A stretch of 40,823 bases of DNA from Bacteroidota bacterium (lineage in GTDB: Bacteria > Spirochaetota > Spirochaetia > JABMQR01). A program made the translations under genes and the position numbers. The DNA lies in contig JABMQR010000007.1 of the NCBI GenBank assembly GCA_013202335.1, positions 1 through 40,823 on the forward strand, given 5' to 3'. Each line of letters starts with the position of its first letter. Position 1 is the first letter of the stretch. The notes under the pieces were generated by a model. That model saw nothing but the letters and a program-made list of their open reading frames with translations, had not been told where the DNA came from and searched no databases. Shown here piece after piece: positions 17,463 to 25,692 of the stretch.

Positions 17463-17529
17463 AAATCTATGTGTTTTTGGGTCCAGTCAACATTCCTTTA
17501 ATTGGCTCATGTATCTGATAATCCCGGTC

Positions 17530-18903
17530 CTATTTTCCGACACAGAAGCCTGAAAACACCCTGTCCAGAATATCTGCAGAGGTTATCTCCCCGGTCAATT
17601 CCCCCAGAGCGTCTACAGCATCACTAATTTCCGGTGCTGTTACATCAAGCGGTATCTTATCTTCCAGAGTTTTAACCGCTTCAGAGAGGCTCTCAGCAGC
17701 CCGGTCCAGGAGTTCTTTCTGGCGTAATGAGTCTATCATAATTTCTGAATCTTGAGAAACTGATACACCAGGTCCCAATAGTTTTGTGCAAATTTTCTGT
17801 TCAAGCAGGCCGAAACCTGCACCATTAACTGCACTGACCGGGATACTGTCCGCAGGAGGTTCATCGGCTGCTATATCTGATTTATTCCATACCAGTATGA
17901 TTTCAGCCTCTCCGGAGAGCTGCTTTAAGTCGTTTTTATTCTCTTCAGTAACTCCCAGGGAACCATCAATCAGGTAGAGAATGAGATCTGCCGCTTCAGC
18001 TACTTTAGCACTTCGGCGAATTCCCTCCTCTTCAATGCTGTCTTTTGATTCACGATATCCGGCAGTATCAAAAAGTTTTACCGGGATTCCCTGAATGGTG
18101 ACCCATGACTCTATATAATCACGGGTGGTCCCATGGATATCCGAGACGATTGAACGGTCTTCCTTGAGAAACAGATTAAAAAGAGATGATTTTCCTGAGT
18201 TGGTTCTTCCTGCCAGCACGATCCGGGCACCCTCAGAGTAGAGCCTTCCGATACTGAACGTTGCAGCAAGCTGACGTATTTTTCTTTCAAGATCCCGAAT
18301 TTGATCAATAGGGATCTCTATTGATTCCTCTATGTCATCTTCAGCGTAATCAAGCTGTACTTCAATCATGCTGAGGATTGTGACCAGAGCATGTTTAATG
18401 GTATCAATTTCATGAAATAGATTTCCCGAAAGTCTTCCAAGAGCAAGAGCCTGCGCCTTTTTGGATTTCGCAGAAACGATTTCCTGTACGGCTTCAGCGC
18501 TGGTAAGGTCAAATTTCCCATTCATAAAAGCACGCATGGTAAATTCACCCGGCCTTGCATCCCTGAATCCTGCCTGGTGCAGAGTTTCAAGTATCCGCTG
18601 AATTCCGGGAAGACTGCCGTGACAAAAAATCTCTACACTGTCCTGTCCGGTATATCCTGACGGAGCACAGTATACGGCTGCCACTACTTCATCCAGAGGT
18701 TCCCGTGTTTCCGGGTCAATAAAAAAATCATGAATAAGGGTGCCGCTTTCAGCCTCTGCCAGCTTTCCACTTCGTGAAAAACATGTCGCTATAGTCTCAA
18801 TACAGCCCTGTCCTGAAGTACGGATTACTGCGAGGGCGCTCTCTCCCCAGGGGGTTGCAAGGGCGGTAATTAATTCATCTGTATCGTAATATCCTGTTTT
18901 CAT
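17530..18903 (-). CDS. mnmE: tRNA modification GTPase MnmE
   Basis: A 457-residue GTPase of normal length. The N-terminal folate-binding domain starts at IAALATPWGESALAVIRTSG-like sequence. The G domain has GRTNSGKSSLFN, IHGTTRDY, DTAGYRES and NKSD (about 223-375). The C-terminus is FCVGK, the conserved Cys-x-x-Lys end. It partners MnmG in wobble-uridine modification. A near-consensus promoter ends 7 nt before the ATG and there is no Shine-Dalgarno, so the message is probably leaderless. It is divergent from the inositol monophosphatase gene. Confidence 0.96.
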   Translation of the reverse strand: MKTGYYDTDELITALATPWGESALAVIRTSGQGCIETIATCFSRSGKLAEAESGTLIHDFFIDPETREPLDEVVAAVYCAPSGYTGQDSVEIFCHGSLPGIQRILETLHQAGFRDARPGEFTMRAFMNGKFDLTSAEAVQEIVSAKSKKAQALALGRLSGNLFHEIDTIKHALVTILSMIEVQLDYAEDDIEESIEIPIDQIRDLERKIRQLAATFSIGRLYSEGARIVLAGRTNSGKSSLFNLFLKEDRSIVSDIHGTTRDYIESWVTIQGIPVKLFDTAGYRESKDSIEEEGIRRSAKVAEAADLILYLIDGSLGVTEENKNDLKQLSGEAEIILVWNKSDIAADEPPADSIPVSAVNGAGFGLLEQKICTKLLGPGVSVSQDSEIMIDSLRQKELLDRAAESLSEAVKTLEDKIPLDVTAPEISDAVDALGELTGEITSADILDRVFSGFCVGK

Positions 18904-18910
18904 CGCTAGG

Positions 18911-18939
18911 AGTATAATTCACCCACATGAATCTATCAA
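18911..18939 (-). promoter_or_regulatory. Promoter of mnmE predicting a leaderless mRNA
   Basis: On the minus strand TTGATA (18934-18939), 17-bp spacer, TATACT (18911-18916). Only 7 nt separate the -10 box from the mnmE ATG, so the transcript should begin at or within a base of the start codon. Confidence 0.7.
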
Positions 18940-19001
18940 TACCACTTCCGGCAGTAAAATTACTTCCCTCATTACCTATTTTTCAGTACAATTAAAAAGA
19001 G

Positions 19002-19805
19002 ATGAAAACACTACAGCAACTACCTGACAGCATACTCTCCAGGCTTGAACCCGTTTTTGCATACCAGCTTTCCAGTTTCAGGAAAGATGCCGGAAGTAAA
19101 GGATACCTTAAAAATCCCAATGAATCAGTTTCTGAAATTGATATTACCAGTGAGCGGATGATTCGGGACATCCTGCACAGTATCATTCCAGAGGCGACCT
19201 TTTTTGGTGAAGAGACGGAACAGAGCCGCAGTGACCAATTAACATGGGTAGTTGATCCTATTGATGGAACGGCAAATTATCTTAACGGGATAGATTTCTG
19301 GTCAGTTTCAATTGCTCTCCTGGAGAACCACTCCCCTGTCGCTTCCTGCATTGTACGTCCGGTAAATAGGGAAACATTTACTGCGGTAAAGGGTGTTGGG
19401 GCTTTTCTTAACGGAAATAAGCTTCCTACGGTAAAAATCAGTAAAATCAGTAATGCACTTATCGGAACCGGGATGCCGTACAGGACTCCTGAATCGAAAG
19501 ATGCATTTTTCCCCTGTGCCAGTGAAGTGCTGAATATTTGCAGAGATATTCGAAGAATGGGATCTGCGGCGATAGATCTGGCATATGTGGGTGCCAATTT
19601 TCTTCAGGGATTCTGGGAAATCGACCTACAGCCTTATGATGTTGCTGCAGCTTTATTGATAATGGAAGAGACCGGATGTATTTATACTGATGCTGTTGGG
19701 GAAAAGTATGATATGTTTTCATCCCGAACCTGCACTGCCGGTCATCCTGGTGTGCATGAGAAATTGATTTCCCTAACCGGAAAACATTATCAGAACTTCG
19801 TGTAA
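19002..19805 (+). CDS. Inositol monophosphatase family protein
   Basis: A 267-residue phosphatase of the SuhB/IMPase family. It has the metal-binding motifs EET in FFGEETEQS, DPIDGTANYLNGIDFW, and the second motif as LQPYDVAAALLIMEETG near the C-terminus. Substrates could be inositol-1-phosphate or related sugar phosphates; 3'-phosphoadenosine phosphate is another family option. A TACAAT box ends 9 nt before the ATG, with AAGAG between, so the leader is very short. The gene is followed by nfo 26 nt later and may be co-transcribed with it. Confidence 0.9.
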   Translation: MKTLQQLPDSILSRLEPVFAYQLSSFRKDAGSKGYLKNPNESVSEIDITSERMIRDILHSIIPEATFFGEETEQSRSDQLTWVVDPIDGTANYLNGIDFWSVSIALLENHSPVASCIVRPVNRETFTAVKGVGAFLNGNKLPTVKISKISNALIGTGMPYRTPESKDAFFPCASEVLNICRDIRRMGSAAIDLAYVGANFLQGFWEIDLQPYDVAAALLIMEETGCIYTDAVGEKYDMFSSRTCTAGHPGVHEKLISLTGKHYQNFV

Positions 19806-19831
19806 GTAAATTGAAATAATTGGAGGATTGT

Positions 19832-20674
19832 ATGAAATATATCGGAGCACATGTAAGTGCATCGGGAGGGGTTTTCAATGCCCCGGCTAACGCAAAACAA
19901 ATTGGAGCAACAGCATTTGCCCTTTTCACTAAAAATCAGCGGCAATGGCATGCAAAACTCCTTACCTCTGATGATATTTTGCAATTCAAAGATCAAATGA
20001 AACTTTGCGGGTATGAACCTTTCCAGGTTCTTCCCCACGACAGCTATCTCATAAATCTTGGAAATCCGGATCCGGAGAAACGAAAAAAAAGTCTTGATTC
20101 ATTCATTCACGAAATGCAGAGAGTACAGGCTCTTGGTCTGGATCGGCTTAATTTCCACCCGGGAGCACACCTGAAACTTGTTGAACCCGGGGAATCAATC
20201 CGTTTTATTGCCGAGGGACTGGATCAGGCATTAAGTGAAACAGAAGGTGTCGCGGCAGTTATTGAGACTACAGCCGGACAGGGCTCTGCACTCGGCAGAA
20301 CATTTGAGGAGATTGCAGAGATTATTGAACTTGTTCAGCAGAAGGACCGGGTCGGTGTCTGCATTGATACCTGCCATATTTTTGCAGCCGGGTATGACAT
20401 CCGAAATGAAGAGACCTATGGGAAAACGATGGAGCATTTCGAATCAATTATTGGTTTTAACAAACTTATGGGTGCACACTTAAATGATGCAAAAAGTGCA
20501 TATTCCAGCAGGGTCGACCGTCATCACAGCCTGGGAAAAGGAAATATTGGGATGGATACATTCTCTCTTCTCATGCAGGATTCCCGTTTTGACAACATCC
20601 CGCTTATTTTGGAAACAATCGATTCAGACATCTGGATTGATGAAATAGCACTGCTAAAAGATATGGCAAAATAA
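19832..20674 (+). CDS. nfo: Endonuclease IV (AP endonuclease)
   Basis: A 280-residue protein starting [20 protein letters not shown] as in Nfo of E. coli (285 residues). Zinc ligands occur in [49 protein letters not shown] and LETID. It cuts DNA 5' of abasic sites. I chose the ATG at 19832 (GGAGG 5 nt upstream) over an in-frame ATG 12 nt earlier. The gene for a glycerophosphodiesterase starts 2 nt after its stop. Confidence 0.96.
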   Translation: MKYIGAHVSASGGVFNAPANAKQIGATAFALFTKNQRQWHAKLLTSDDILQFKDQMKLCGYEPFQVLPHDSYLINLGNPDPEKRKKSLDSFIHEMQRVQALGLDRLNFHPGAHLKLVEPGESIRFIAEGLDQALSETEGVAAVIETTAGQGSALGRTFEEIAEIIELVQQKDRVGVCIDTCHIFAAGYDIRNEETYGKTMEHFESIIGFNKLMGAHLNDAKSAYSSRVDRHHSLGKGNIGMDTFSLLMQDSRFDNIPLILETIDSDIWIDEIALLKDMAK

Positions 20675-20675
20675 C

Positions 20676-21455
20676 ATGAAAATAGATATCTACAACTACT
20701 TCCCACCTGACAGACCTCTGCTTTTTGGCCATAGGGGCTGCCCTAAAATAGCTCCTGAGAACACAATGGCTTCATTTGATGTATGTATTGAAAAAAACAT
20801 TCCGGCAGTTGAGCTGGATGTGCATGTTTGTGAAACAGGAGAACTTGTTGTTACTCATGATTTCAACCTCAAAAGAGTCACCGGATATGATGGATTGGTT
20901 GCAGAAACCTCTTACGAAAAGATTCTGGAACTTGATGCAGGAAGTTTTTTCAGCCCGGATTTTGCCGGTGAACGAATCCCTCTGCTCAGTGAGGTTTTTA
21001 GTAAATACGGAAATTCTCTGCACTATGATATTGAATTAAAATCCAGAAGTATGGCAGACAAAAAACTTGGTGAAAAAGTATGGGCAATGGTACAGAAATT
21101 TTCTCTTGAAGATGTCTGTATGATCTCATCTTTTAACCCATTTCAGATCAGATCATTTCGCAAGCTCTCTGAGGACACTATTCCAACTGCCGTAATTTAC
21201 ATGGATACCCCGGACATTCCCCGCCTGCTCAGGCATGGGGCAGGCAGATATGTCGCCGGCTGCTCAATTTTAAAACCAAACAGACTGCTGCTTACAGAAT
21301 CTGTTTTTAACAAAGATTCTTCATGCAGAGGATATACGATAATTTCCTGGACGGTTGATGATTTAGAAGAGGCTAAACAACTGGTGGCTATGGGAATTTC
21401 CGGAATAATATCTAATAATCCAGAAAATTTTCTCGAACTCTTTGGGGGAATTTAA
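20676..21455 (+). CDS. Glycerophosphodiester phosphodiesterase
   Basis: A 259-residue GDPD TIM barrel with the catalytic HRG (FGHRGCPKIAPENTMASF), the metal-binding VELDVHVCETGELVVTHD and the late ISWTVDDLEEAKQLVAMGISGIISNNP. It hydrolyses deacylated phospholipids to glycerol-3-phosphate and an alcohol. No signal peptide is present, so it should be cytoplasmic. It begins one base after nfo ends and lacks a good ribosome-binding site, so translation is probably coupled. Its stop overlaps by 4 nt the stop of the convergent lipoprotein gene. Confidence 0.93.
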   Translation: MKIDIYNYFPPDRPLLFGHRGCPKIAPENTMASFDVCIEKNIPAVELDVHVCETGELVVTHDFNLKRVTGYDGLVAETSYEKILELDAGSFFSPDFAGERIPLLSEVFSKYGNSLHYDIELKSRSMADKKLGEKVWAMVQKFSLEDVCMISSFNPFQIRSFRKLSEDTIPTAVIYMDTPDIPRLLRHGAGRYVAGCSILKPNRLLLTESVFNKDSSCRGYTIISWTVDDLEEAKQLVAMGISGIISNNPENFLELFGGI

Positions 21456-22939
21456 AGTAGTATACTAACTATCCTTGATGCTGCAATTTCTCCAAACCGA
21501 CTCAGAGCTGCCCTTTTTGCAGCCTCTTTTGTTGGACCAAATCCATTTGCCACCAACTCACCACTACTGTCAATCTCAATCCCTGTTGCCAGGTATACTG
21601 CCTTAACATTGCCCTTCACCGTAGCAATATATCCCTCGCTGTCCTGAGCTGTACCAGAAATTCCCGCATTTCCTATCACAGCAACTGTAACAAGACCATC
21701 AAAAGTATCCCGAATTCTTATGAGCAAATTTTCATCAGAGTTGTCATCATCAAATCCACTGTTCACTGCATCAAAAACCATAGTGTTTGCTAAAATTCCA
21801 TCCGCTTCCATGAACTCGGCCATTCTCTCCATACCTGGGTGACCGGAGATCATTGTACCGTTCACTTCAAATTCAAGCAGGGAAAGCACTACGATTTTCC
21901 CGGCAACCGAAGAAACGAGGGAAAAGGGAAATTCAAAATAGAACTTTGCAGTTTCCTCTTTCAGCTGCACAAGCCTGGGATCGGCTGATCCTGTTACTGC
22001 TTCCAATTTTTGTATATACCTATCAATATCAAGATATATCGTTACTATACCCTGACCGGTAAATCCAGGGTTATTCGTACTGAAAGTTACCGAACCACTG
22101 CTGTTTGTAGATAAAAAGAGTTCAGATAACCGAACCTTACCGGTAGAATTTTTAATCGGGTATTCAGCCCGGAGTGTTATATCTGATACTTTTGGTGCAA
22201 AAATACCCTCACCACGGGTTATCAGCATTGTTATTGTACCTTTTGATGCATCTGAGGATGTTTCTTGTATAACAAGGTTGCTCACAATCTGTAAAATCCT
22301 GTTCATAACATCCTGATAGAGATCGTCTGCATCCTCCAGTGGGGAGATAAAAGCCTGAACAGCGGCATCAATGTAGTGTCCAAGTGCAGTAAAATCCTCT
22401 TTTCGATTGTAGGCTGTTTCAGCCAGCTGTACCGGCTGATCAATAAGTTGAGATGCATTTCGTGATGTTTCAAGATTATCACGTACCAATTTGCTGATGA
22501 TTTTTCGATCAGAACCTGCCAGAAGATAGATGCGTATACCACCTCCCTCAGTCTCCTTCGGGTACTCATCAGTTATGGTAAGAGCTATGGTACTGATTGA
22601 AAATGTATTCATGAGCTCACGACGGAATTCATCAGATACGGTGTATTTCAGATATTCTGAAATTTGATTAAGCATATCCTCTACTGCGTATTGTCGGGCT
22701 GTTGTTTCATCGCCCATCTCATCTGTGCCTATTCCCACAAAAAATACATTCTGCAGAGTACTTGATGGAGTCTGGAGTGTCCAAAAAGGTATCCCCTCAA
22801 TTTCTGCACGTAATGTGTTGAAGTAAGTGGTACATCCGGTACATAGCATCAGGATCAAAATTCCAGCTGCAGCTTTGGCAAGCATGCGAAAACTACTCTT
22901 ACCAGGTTCATTATTTGATTTTGATCTGACAAAGATCAT
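21452..22939 (-). CDS. Lipoprotein with LPP20/FlgT-like domains
   Basis: A 495-residue protein. After a basic start, a hydrophobic stretch (AAAGILILMLCTGC) ends in a lipobox, Cys about residue 36. Next comes FFVGIGTDEM...ARQYAVEDMLNQISEYL, the pattern of LPP20/FlgT-N-type domains where a 'VGxGxA' strand precedes an Ala-rich helix. The C-terminal part repeats it (GLVTVAVIGNAGISGTA, ATGIEIDSSGELVANGFGPTKEAAKRAALSRFGEIAA). CAGGAG precedes the ATG by 6 nt. It is the last of three exported proteins read in one direction after pepT. The function is unknown; an envelope assembly role is inferred only from the domain type and neighbours. Confidence 0.8.
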   Translation of the reverse strand: MIFVRSKSNNEPGKSSFRMLAKAAAGILILMLCTGCTTYFNTLRAEIEGIPFWTLQTPSSTLQNVFFVGIGTDEMGDETTARQYAVEDMLNQISEYLKYTVSDEFRRELMNTFSISTIALTITDEYPKETEGGGIRIYLLAGSDRKIISKLVRDNLETSRNASQLIDQPVQLAETAYNRKEDFTALGHYIDAAVQAFISPLEDADDLYQDVMNRILQIVSNLVIQETSSDASKGTITMLITRGEGIFAPKVSDITLRAEYPIKNSTGKVRLSELFLSTNSSGSVTFSTNNPGFTGQGIVTIYLDIDRYIQKLEAVTGSADPRLVQLKEETAKFYFEFPFSLVSSVAGKIVVLSLLEFEVNGTMISGHPGMERMAEFMEADGILANTMVFDAVNSGFDDDNSDENLLIRIRDTFDGLVTVAVIGNAGISGTAQDSEGYIATVKGNVKAVYLATGIEIDSSGELVANGFGPTKEAAKRAALSRFGEIAASRIVSILL

Positions 22940-22985
22940 TGTAAACTCCTGTTTCTCTATGTAATCAACAAAATATACGGAAAGC

Positions 22986-23015
22986 TAAACTATAAATAAT
23001 ATAATTTATAGTTTA
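22986..23015 (-). terminator. AT-rich 12-bp hairpin between two lipoprotein genes
   Basis: TAAACTATAAAT and ATTTATAGTTTA form a perfect 12-bp stem with a 6-nt loop, starting 2 nt after the stop of the upstream gene. There is no GC-rich core and no clear U tract. It may attenuate or protect the message within the operon. Confidence 0.5.
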
Positions 23016-23017
23016 AG

Positions 23018-24328
23018 TCATTTCCCGGTGTTAAAGGTAAAAGAGTTTCCCCGCTGGTAGACAAGGTACATATCTTCAAGCCCTGACACCGATTTAGCTG
23101 CCTGGTAAATATACTCCTCAAGCTCTTCCATTCTGCCGTTAAACCGAATGCTGAAATGAGTCTCTTCTACTGAATATGAAGTTCTTCTAATGTCAGATAC
23201 AGACACCTGCAGAACCTTCAGCAGTTCTCTCATTGCTTTATCAAGTGGAGTACGCATAAGGATCAACTCATATTCAGATCCGACCTCTGCATCTTCAACA
23301 AAATATTTGGAAGACTTTTTCATCAAATCCGTCATAGCATGAACCATAGCAGCAGCTACCGCTTTATCCTCCGCCGCCTGCGCAGTTTTTCCCCGCACAG
23401 AATCTACCGTGTGATAAAAGGCAGTACCCCGCCCTGCCCCGGTCGATGCAGAAAAACAGTTTACGGAGATTGAGGCGGCTGCAGAGAAATTTCCTTTTTC
23501 AGCATAACTTGATACTTTAACAGCTGTATCAATATAGTAATCTGCGTTCAGTTTTGAGGCGGCCCAGCGAATCATAGACGAGTAGCCCTGTTCCTCAACA
23601 AATGCATATTCCTGATCCTGTTTAATCATTTCAACCTGACTCAGATCCACATAACTGAAACCCAGTGAGGATAGGTAATCTGCAGCAGTAAGAACTGCCG
23701 TTCTTGCCGGGAAAGCCTTTGTATCCTGTTCTTCATCATAATAGACGAGAAAAGTAGGCTCCCATCCGCCTTTCCAGATAAAGCCGGATGTTTCCAGCAT
23801 ATTGTCAATGGGATCAGATGGATTGTATGTCGGCATTTCTGCATCAGCAAGCCGAAGGATAGTTTTACCATCCAGCAGTCCGCCGGAAATTCCCCGATCA
23901 GTGAAATACCTTGCAGAAGCTGCTGCATCAATTCGTACTTGTACCAAACGTTTATACGTACCCGTATCATAATCACGCTCAATCACTTCCAGTGATCCGG
24001 GCAGGATAAAAGAATCAATCTTCTGGATAGCTTCGGCTGCAGAAAAAACCCCGGCCTGCATCAGAAGAGCTTCATCCCTCAGGGCAGCAAGTACAAGCCT
24101 TGCTACTGCATCCCGCTCAGCATCATGTACCGCCAATTTATCACTGGAACCCTCTCCGTAACCATAATAGAGAGGAAACGCTGAACTGTCCGGAACATCC
24201 TGAGCTGTCGACCCTGTGGAATTTTCCTGATAACGATCTCCTGTATAGAATGAGGTTGCACACCCGGCATAAAGAGTAAGTAATACCAGTATTGTTATTA
24301 CCAGAGTAGTTAGTTTACGCGCAATCAT
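23018..24328 (-). CDS. Lipoprotein, LPP20-like, second member of an envelope cluster
   Basis: A 436-residue protein. The ATG at 24328 gives a clean lipoprotein signal (MIARKLTTLVITILVLL followed by TLYAGC, Cys at about 23); the frame also extends to a TTG at 24361, but that would add a polar leader. The mature part opens with YYGYGEGSSDKLAVHDAERDAVARLVLAAL, an LPP20-type pattern. It continues with a region rich in Ala/Ser and a predicted mixed alpha/beta end (SVEETHFSIRFNGRMEELEEYIYQAA). A hairpin (24359-24391) lies between it and the preceding gene. The function is unknown. Order and style match the neighbouring 495- and 430-residue proteins, so they may form one complex. Confidence 0.78.
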   Translation of the reverse strand: MIARKLTTLVITILVLLTLYAGCATSFYTGDRYQENSTGSTAQDVPDSSAFPLYYGYGEGSSDKLAVHDAERDAVARLVLAALRDEALLMQAGVFSAAEAIQKIDSFILPGSLEVIERDYDTGTYKRLVQVRIDAAASARYFTDRGISGGLLDGKTILRLADAEMPTYNPSDPIDNMLETSGFIWKGGWEPTFLVYYDEEQDTKAFPARTAVLTAADYLSSLGFSYVDLSQVEMIKQDQEYAFVEEQGYSSMIRWAASKLNADYYIDTAVKVSSYAEKGNFSAAASISVNCFSASTGAGRGTAFYHTVDSVRGKTAQAAEDKAVAAAMVHAMTDLMKKSSKYFVEDAEVGSEYELILMRTPLDKAMRELLKVLQVSVSDIRRTSYSVEETHFSIRFNGRMEELEEYIYQAAKSVSGLEDMYLVYQRGNSFTFNTGK

Positions 24329-24399
24329 TTCTGAACCATCCCAAAATGTATAATTTCTCAAGTGCCCTGAGTATTTTCAGGCTCACTTTGTAATCAAAA

Positions 24400-25692
24400 T
24401 CAAGGACGAAAAGTTACACCTGCAGCTCCGAAAATCGCAGAGAGAATTGGATCTGATGATCCGCTAAGTTGGTAAATTCGGTTATACTGACACCTTGCTG
24501 AAATTTCAACGGCAGCAGTTACATACCAGGAAACTCCTGCTGTGTACCGGCCGCCGTAGATCAAGCCGTTCCCGATTGGTGATGTCAGGTTAAAAAGGTA
24601 TCCACCGACAAACGAAGCTCCCAAATCGATACGGGCTCGGTCAATAAACAGATTTCCCGGTTTGGACAACCTTCTTCCCGGTATCATCCTGTAGGAAAAC
24701 CCACCAGAAATCATGGGTATAACAGTATTAGCCTGCTGAGTGAAAATTGACCCTGCCGGATAGGGATCATCCCATACCCAAACAGCCCCTGCACCGGCTG
24801 AAGGTACAAATCCCTGTCCTTTGGTTCCGCTGATTGAAATATCGGCACCAACAGCTCCATAGCTCAAAGATACAGCACTTTGTATTTGCACAGAACTACT
24901 CTCTGAAGGTCGTAAGCCAATACCCGGTACTATTGAAATATCGGTATAGATTATTTGCAGTTCCGCAGCAGAACTCCCGCTACCGCTCCCACTCTCTTCA
25001 AGGGGTACTAATCGTGAAATTTCTGCGAGTCCCAATACTTCTCCCGTGCCGGACACCAGATTATATTCATCCCCTATCGATAGAATAGATTCTTCAGTAA
25101 ATAGTACCAGAGGGTAATTATTATAGAGATCATAAATAGCTAAACTTTCTCCCGGGATGGGAAACAGCCTGATGATACTCATAACAGAGTACTTAAGATT
25201 TACTCCTGCCAGCTGTAAGGACTCTTCAAACGTCTCCCCAATACCAAGGAGTTTAAAATCCACAATAATACTATCGTTTGCTTGTTGATCATTACTATAC
25301 GATTCTGCTGCTGCTTCAGCATGAAATATTTTTTTTCCAGAATCAGGATCTGTTTCTATCAGAACCTGAGAGATTGTCAGATTAACAATCAGCATATCTG
25401 AATCATAATCTGAGAGATCTGTTTCAACAGAGCCAATTTCTATATTGCTGAACCGGGCAGTCTGTGTGAGCGCGCTGAGAAAAACTGTACTAATCTCCTG
25501 CTCTACACGTACAATATCCTCACCAGATAGTACTGGTTCCAACGATGATTCTACTGAGATCGTTATGAGTGCTGAAAATCCATCAACCGGAAGTGAAGAA
25601 GCAGTTTCCGCCTGTACGGTAAAAAGAATCCCGGCAGCCAAAAGCATGATAAGCAGAAATGTTTTCCTCATTCGTATCATGAGTGAACTCAT
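24400..25692 (-). CDS. Exported protein with probable C-terminal outer-membrane barrel
   Basis: A 430-residue protein with a signal peptide (RKTFLLIMLLAAGILFTVQAET; cleavage probably near residue 29, after VQA). Residues about 35-270 contain a soluble region including ISTVFLSALTQTARFSNIEIG and IGDEYNLVSGTGEVLGLAEI. The latter resembles the small beta domain found at the end of FlgT-like proteins. The last 150 residues show alternating aromatic/hydrophobic strands (ARIDLGASFVGGYLF, GGRYTAGVSWYVTAAVEISARC, IFGAAGVTFRP) as in outer-membrane barrels. The start overlaps the pepT stop by 4 nt. A short-spaced alternative start is at MIRMRKT. The function is unknown. Confidence 0.78.
   Translation of the reverse strand: MSSLMIRMRKTFLLIMLLAAGILFTVQAETASSLPVDGFSALITISVESSLEPVLSGEDIVRVEQEISTVFLSALTQTARFSNIEIGSVETDLSDYDSDMLIVNLTISQVLIETDPDSGKKIFHAEAAAESYSNDQQANDSIIVDFKLLGIGETFEESLQLAGVNLKYSVMSIIRLFPIPGESLAIYDLYNNYPLVLFTEESILSIGDEYNLVSGTGEVLGLAEISRLVPLEESGSGSGSSAAELQIIYTDISIVPGIGLRPSESSSVQIQSAVSLSYGAVGADISISGTKGQGFVPSAGAGAVWVWDDPYPAGSIFTQQANTVIPMISGGFSYRMIPGRRLSKPGNLFIDRARIDLGASFVGGYLFNLTSPIGNGLIYGGRYTAGVSWYVTAAVEISARCQYNRIYQLSGSSDPILSAIFGAAGVTFRP

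Noticed and set aside
24359..24391. Hairpin AAGTG..CCTGA / TCAGG..CACTT as a terminator
   Set aside because: The stem is split by an internal loop and has no T tract; it lies inside a tightly spaced gene cluster, so I did not list it as a feature.
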